A DNA stretch of 64,000 nucleotides, from the NCBI GenBank assembly GCA_025526935.1, contig JAHLKD010000096.1, positions 147,831-211,830 on the forward strand, written 5' to 3'. A program made the translations under genes and the position numbers. This document shows positions 59,601-64,000 of the stretch, piece by piece; the stretch's first letter is position 1, and each line of letters opens with the position of its first letter. The notes under the pieces are model-generated. The model searched no databases and was not told where the DNA came from. It worked only from the letters and a program-made list of their open reading frames with translations. This stretch comes from Cladochytrium replicatum (Eukaryota > Chytridiomycota > Chytridiomycetes > Cladochytriales > Cladochytriaceae).

Positions 59601-61061
59601 CTTCTGCTTCAGCTTCGTGCGACTACAGACCAAACAATTCTGCATAATTGATTTGTTGACAAGATTGAATGCATCCGGTTCAACCTTGGGCATTTTGATG
59701 TTGAGCTTCTCTGCCGTTCGAAAGATTGTCCGTAAGTGGATGTGACCAAACTGCTGGTGTAACTTTGCAAGTTCGTGTACTGTCACTGGCGATAAGTTGG
59801 TGCTCACTCCAACTGTATCTTGAGATGCTCGTTGACATTCATCATCGTTCGTTTGACGAATGTTGTTGTCTGACATTACATCGAGACCCATCGCGTGAGA
59901 AGATCGTACACCGGACGTAAAGTCCATCGACTGATCGAGACCTTCTGCGGATACCGCTACTGCTTTAGCTCGTTGAGCAATCACATGCCGCGGTTGGTGA
60001 GTTCCGACGGTACTAACATCAGCATAGAGATAGTACAAATCTCTTTCCCGTCGCCCAATAATAACGTGTTCATCCGTATCACCATGCGTGAGGATAACCT
60101 TGTCTTTGGTGAAACTCACAATGTCCCCGGAGTCTCCAATGATACTACACACTGATGCAAGTGTGTCTTCGAGATCAGGAACATAAAGTGCGTTGTGTAT
60201 TATCTTAATTCGCCCATTGGGTAAAACTACAGATACATCTCCAAAACCACAAACTGGAATTGTATGACTATCCGCTAGTTCCACCACGTCCTCGTCATTC
60301 GTATACGTCAGCGAACTAAAGGCATGACGATTAGGTGTCATCCAAACAGTTGCGCCTGTATCAAGCAAACCCACACGATCCTTTGCTTGAACATGTACAC
60401 GGACAACCTTCTGTGCCGAGTGTGCGTTCACTATCGAAAACATATTTCCGATGTATGTGTCAGCATCTTTATCAACAGAAGTAGGTTGGGTAAGGTCAAA
60501 GATTACCTTCTTGGTCAACACCGGTTTGGCGGTAGATTCGTCCTCCGACGAATCATCACCTGCATCGCCACGGCTGGCAATGAATGCACGAAAATCCGTG
60601 TCTAAACAAAGACTCTTTGCAGTGAGATAGCGTTTACACGCCGACTGCTTGTGTCCTCGTTTGCCACAGAAATTGCATGTGAGATCTGTCTTCTTTGCAG
60701 AAGAAGATGTGGACGACCTGGAGTCCTGCGACTGCCTGGTCCGAGTGGAACTGCTACTCCCACCGCTACTGCCTGAGCCACCCGAGGCACCCTGCTTACG
60801 GCATTGAGCATTGGTGTGAGATGAGTTCGGATGCAAGGTACAAATATCCTCCGACTTCGCAACCTTGGCTTTCGCTTTCGCCTTCGCTTTCTTCGCCTTT
60901 GCCTTCATGGCCTTCTTTGTCCCATTCGGCCCACCGGCATCCATGGTGACGTTGAGTTGGACCAATTGGTTGAGGTCGGTCAAGATATTTGACACTGTTT
61001 CGAAGTAATGCGTTGGCTTTTGGTGGAATGGTCGCGGAGCATTCGGGATTTGCAGCATCAA
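56651..61061 (-). pseudogene. Copia B pol with a 5-bp frameshift
   Basis: Frame 61061-58350: Lys-Ala run (KAKAKKAKAKAKAK), CCHC knuckle CNFCGKRGHKQSAC, protease LLDTGATVWM, integrase zinc region and core (DVV, SDSGE and GLSERN supplying Asp, Asp and Glu), EYFHVTFHEGVFVG, acidic linker to SLFTRS. Frame 58492-56651: reverse transcriptase (FKARWVVRGFAQ, FDIKGAYLNA, HVDDILHF), TKTRPDISYAV, RNase H (ASSSEAELYALNEL, DNQSTKS, KHMDVRERF) and ADILTKPL. Near 58354 five bases present in the 28112-30352 copy are missing, which shifts the frame between linker and reverse transcriptase. A second shift separates gag and pol near 61000-61060. Confidence 0.93.
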
Positions 61062-61848
61062 TTGGATCTTGTATTAACGCCGGTTCCCATTCGGCATACG
61101 CAGAAGTGATCATTTTTCCGAGAAAAGGTACGAGGGTCCGTAGTTCAATTGTCTGCATCGTGATTTTTGCGACTAACCGGTTTAGTAGATCCTTGATTAC
61201 GAGTTCGTCCGGTAAAGAGTTCAGTTTGAGTTCGAATAACTCAGTGAGGTCGGTCACAAACTGCTGAACGCTTTCTGCCGACTGACCGTTCGTACATTTC
61301 AGATCTACCAGCCGTTGCTCCCACATAGACGATTCGATCGGAGCTTGACCGCCAGCACTGAAAATTCGGCGAAGTCCATCGACTTTGCCTTTTGCTGACG
61401 CATAAGCTCTGACTCGATTCATGTCGCGTTTTGGGAAACATTCGCATAGAATTCCAACTGCGACGTTATTGTCCGCTTGTTGTGCACGGTAATCTTGCAT
61501 CTCAGCACGATATTGCGTACGTAAGTGACTGTTGTGTGTGACGATCGCCAAATGTTCACGTAGTTCTGCTTCCCATTGTGCTCGTGCTTCGTTAGCAGCT
61601 CCGCCAGCAGCTCCGGCGATGACTATCGGACGCTGTGGGCGATTTCCTTCCGCCTCGTAATTCGGATTATCAGGAAGAGCCATTGGTTCTTGGAGAAGCA
61701 TAGTGCCAGCGCCGCCACGTAAGTTTGCGTAAGTCTGCACTTGTTCCATGTACAGATCGAAATCCTGCAGCGTTTTACCGGTGAATGGCTTCGGCCGCGA
61801 AGATGTGGCGTCATTCGATCCTGAACCCATCTTGTCGTTGTTGTCCAA
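60796..61848 (-). CDS. Copia B gag
   Basis: ATG 61848: NDKMGSGSNDATSSRPKPFT, then LQDFDLYMEQVQTYANLRG, AECF-like ILCECFPKRDMNRV, WEQRLVDLKCTNGQSAESV and LNSLPDELVIKDLLNRL, a typical copia capsid-type helical domain. After ATIPPKANAL the annotated frame loses family character, while the +1-shifted pol frame continues with HYFETVSNILTDLNQLVQLN and the Lys-Ala nucleic-acid-binding run, so the natural product probably crosses frames there. That could be a one-base mutation or a programmed shift; one copy cannot decide. The sequence between the 5' LTR and ATG is only 33 bp. Confidence 0.8.
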   Translation of the reverse strand: MDNNDKMGSGSNDATSSRPKPFTGKTLQDFDLYMEQVQTYANLRGGAGTMLLQEPMALPDNPNYEAEGNRPQRPIVIAGAAGGAANEARAQWEAELREHLAIVTHNSHLRTQYRAEMQDYRAQQADNNVAVGILCECFPKRDMNRVRAYASAKGKVDGLRRIFSAGGQAPIESSMWEQRLVDLKCTNGQSAESVQQFVTDLTELFELKLNSLPDELVIKDLLNRLVAKITMQTIELRTLVPFLGKMITSAYAEWEPALIQDPIDAANPECSATIPPKANALLRNSVKYLDRPQPIGPTQRHHGCRWAEWDKEGHEGKGEESEGESESQGCEVGGYLYLASELISHQCSMP

Positions 61849-61863
61849 AGAAATGTGTTAAGC

Positions 61864-61881
61864 AACGATTCGTAACTATTG
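61864..61881 (-). other. Copia B primer-binding-site candidate
   Basis: Right after the 5' LTR, the minus strand reads CAATAGTTACGAATCGTTGC. The first nine bases recur after LTR type 2 (55370-55378). It does not match the 3' end or the anticodon arm of initiator tRNA-Met, so the primer tRNA is unknown. Confidence 0.5.
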
Positions 61882-62480
61882 TGTTGAACAAAGCTGTGGT
61901 CTGGATCCTCAGGTTGTGTGTGTTGCTAATTCACGGGTTAATGTTTCTAAGAGATGAAAAAAGAAGATTGCGAGTCACAAGTACTAGCACAAGAGAATGC
62001 TCCTTGTGTGTATCGCCACAGGCTCCTTAAATAAGTGTACTGTCGTTTTGGCTTTTCCTTCCGGAAGATCTGGATCGAAGCGATAAGGTTTGACTCTTCT
62101 TCTCACAGGCGTAGCGAAGCATAATCATGCTAAGCTGTGCGTGAGATCTAGCTCTCCTCAACAGGATTGTTCTCACACATGATTCCCACGAACGCGTTAA
62201 TCATATGTAAACCTTTGCTGTGATCTGATCCGGGCTTCACTTCTACAAGTGGATGATAGAAAAGTAATGACAGTTTACTATACCTATGGCCGCAATAAAT
62301 ATAACCCATGAAGAAATAACTGGAGGTATCCAAACTCGTAATAGATCATCATCTATATGCTTTAGTTCAATAGTTAGAAATGTTGCTCAGTGAAGAGTGA
62401 CATTTCTGTATATCGGGCGTTTGTGTTTTTGTACTATCAATGACTGGATTGGCCAAGTCCATCAATCGAAATACTTAACA

Positions 62481-63286
62481 GTTTGGCTGGTTTAAGATTG
62501 GATTCCCATAATTTCAATCTCTGCAATATTTCCTTTGCATATTGAGCATTGGTTATGAAATAACCGTGAGTAGTTTTGATCAATTGCATTTTCAGAATCC
62601 ATTTTGCTGTAGAGTGACTTCCGACCTTGAATGAGGAATTCAAGCCATCCATGAAGTCGTGGTAGCCATTTGGGTCTGGTGAGAAATGAGGAATCATCTC
62701 TACATGAACAGTAGTGTGTTCACGTATTTTCACTGTGGAACTGTGAGTAGATGGTTTCATTTGCCAGAAATAACAAGCATCTGAAGATCACGGATGTATC
62801 CCATGTCTTCATATTTCGCCCAGAGGCATTTGTACCATTCTCTAGCAGCTTGATGTAACCAAAAAAGCTTTTGACAAGATTACAACTAATGGATTGCCAG
62901 ATTCGTCAGTCTCTGTAAATCCATGGGGCATTTCAACATAAACATCTTCCTCAAGTGATGCATTGAGATATGCTCCTGTAATGTCAAATTGATAGATGTG
63001 TAATTTGACAATTGCAGCAAGACAACTAGTAATCGAATTGTAGTGGTTTTCGCCACAGGAGAATAGGTTTTGTCGAAATCCATTCCCGTATCTGGAAGAA
63101 CCCTCTAACTACCCATCGTGCCTTGAATCGGATGATGTTGCCATCTTCATCAAGTTTGTATGAATAAACCCATTTGCCAGTGAGAAGGTTGTTCCCATTT
63201 GGCAAGATGCGTTTGTTCCATGTTCCCAAATTGATAAGTTGTTGATTTTCTTCACACATGGCTGCAAGCCAGTATGGCCATTCATC
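62481..63286 (-). mobile_element. Copia A reverse-transcriptase fragment, decayed
   Basis: Minus-strand pieces: PYWLAAMCEENQQL, GKWVYSYKLDEDGN and FKARWVVRGF (63026-63286), MDFDKTYSPVAKTTTIRL (62886-63083), then SSFKVGSHSTAKWILKMQL to NLKPAK (62437-62760). Small deletions near 62786, 62862, 62890 and 63090 break the frame. Both ends abut LTR type 1 copies. Confidence 0.87.
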
Positions 63287-63882
63287 TGTTGAACAAAGCT
63301 GTGGTCTGGATCCTCAGGTTTGTGTGTTGCTAATTCACGGGTTAATGTTTCTAAGAGATGAATAAAGAAGATTGCGAGTCACAAGTACTAGCGCAAGAGA
63401 ATGCTCCTTTTGTGTATCGCCACAGGCTCCTTAAATAAGTGTACTGTCGTTTGGCTTTTCCTTCCGGAAGATCTGGATCGAAGCGATAAGGTTTGACTCT
63501 TCTTCTCACAGGCGTAGCGAAGCATAATCATGCTAAGCTGTGCGTGAGATCTAGCTCTCCTCAACAGGATTGTTCTCACACATGATTCCACGAACGCGTT
63601 AATCATATGTAAACCTTTGCTTGATCTGATCCGGGCTTCACTTCTACAAGTGGATGATAGAAAAGTAATGACAGTTTACTATACTATGGCCGCAATAAAA
63701 TATAAACCCATGAAGAAATACCCGGAGGTATCCAAACTCGTAATAGATCATCATCTATATGCTTTAGTTCAATATTAGAATGTTGCTCAGTGAAGAGTGA
63801 CATTTCTGTATACGGGCGTTTGTGTTTTTTTTACTATCAATGACTGGATTGGGCCAAGTCCATCAATCGAATACTACAAACA
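63287..63882 (-). mobile_element. LTR type 1, degraded, with copia B 3' end
   Basis: TGTTGAACAAAG to a damaged ATACTACAAACA end, with many one-base losses (for example in TTTGGCTTTTCC, GATTCCACG and AATATTAG). The polypurine tract and copia-B 3' leader continue to the window edge at 64000, so the rest of another minus-strand B element lies outside. Confidence 0.88.
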
Positions 63883-64000
63883 CCCCCTCAGTCATTAGAT
63901 AGGTACAACCGAGAGTATCACTCAACCGATCATAACTTTGTAAATGCTGAAGTTGATATTCTATTGAAATAAAGGTGAGTTTATGGACATCGCCAGCCGG

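Larger units (their letters stand above)
55925..62480 (-). mobile_element. Near-complete copia B retrotransposon (6556 bp)
   Basis: Two 599-bp type 1 LTRs at 55925-56523 (3') and 61882-62480 (5') in the same minus orientation bound an interior with gag, CCHC knuckle, protease, integrase, reverse transcriptase and RNase H in Ty1/copia order. The polypurine tract GAGGGGGTG sits at 56524-56532. The LTRs differ at about five visible positions, implying a fairly recent insertion. Yet the flanks are not a duplicated target: TTGAG on the left, GTTTG on the right, lying in a plus-strand gag and a minus-strand copia A respectively. So the boundaries were remade by recombination, or the two LTRs come from different insertions. 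Two frame breaks (see gag and pol entries) make this copy non-autonomous. Confidence 0.92.

Overview
The window is nuclear DNA of a fungus. The genes carry many short spliceosomal introns (mostly 45-80 nt, often with a TACTAAC-like branch site), there is a eukaryotic tRNA, and the retrotransposons are of copia and LINE type. Several gene families (DDHD phospholipase, GCK-III kinase, Sfp1-like zinc fingers, Tgl1/Yeh-type lipase, allantoicase) fit a fungus. A broken copy of a repeat family built on 'WWK-SGL' units and a very large EPG5-like protein point to an early-diverging, perhaps chytrid-like, fungus; that placement is inference.

Layout. 1-18.9 kb is a compact gene block: a minus-strand repeat protein (75-1801), a DDHD phospholipase (2146-5567), a GCK-III/Ste20 kinase on the minus strand (5848-8063), a Cys-rich single-pass membrane protein with a long Ser-rich tail (8595-11052), and a very large EPG5-like protein of about 2455 aa (11295-18879). 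18.9-36.1 kb is a transposon graveyard: a hAT transposase relic, fragments of two related copia families (called A and B here), a 760-bp near-perfect inverted repeat, a LINE cut by a copia-B fragment, a tRNA-Gly gene and a third copia family (C). 36.1-50.0 kb is again genic: a WWK-SGL repeat pseudogene, an unrecognised protein, a C2H2 factor, allantoicase, a protein joining a Mis18/yippee-like domain to Sfp1-like zinc fingers, a damaged isopentenyl-diphosphate isomerase, a steryl-ester/TAG lipase and a cytosolic-type aspartate aminotransferase. 50.2-64 kb is a second transposon cluster containing one nearly complete 6.56-kb copia-B element (55925-62480) with paired 599-bp LTRs.

The metabolic genes are not arranged as a pathway cluster. 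Divergent pairs (75-1801/2146, kinase/membrane protein, allantoicase/Mis18-like) share short intergenic promoters; the first has three MluI cell-cycle boxes within 36 bp. The most interesting points are the Mis18-like plus Sfp1-finger fusion, the EPG5-like protein in a fungus, the exon-duplicated repeat protein with its cell-cycle boxes, the A/B copia mosaics with a shared unusual primer-site candidate, and the long inverted repeat that could form a hairpin RNA. Exon coordinates were derived by hand from splice motifs and frame continuity; none was checked against transcripts.
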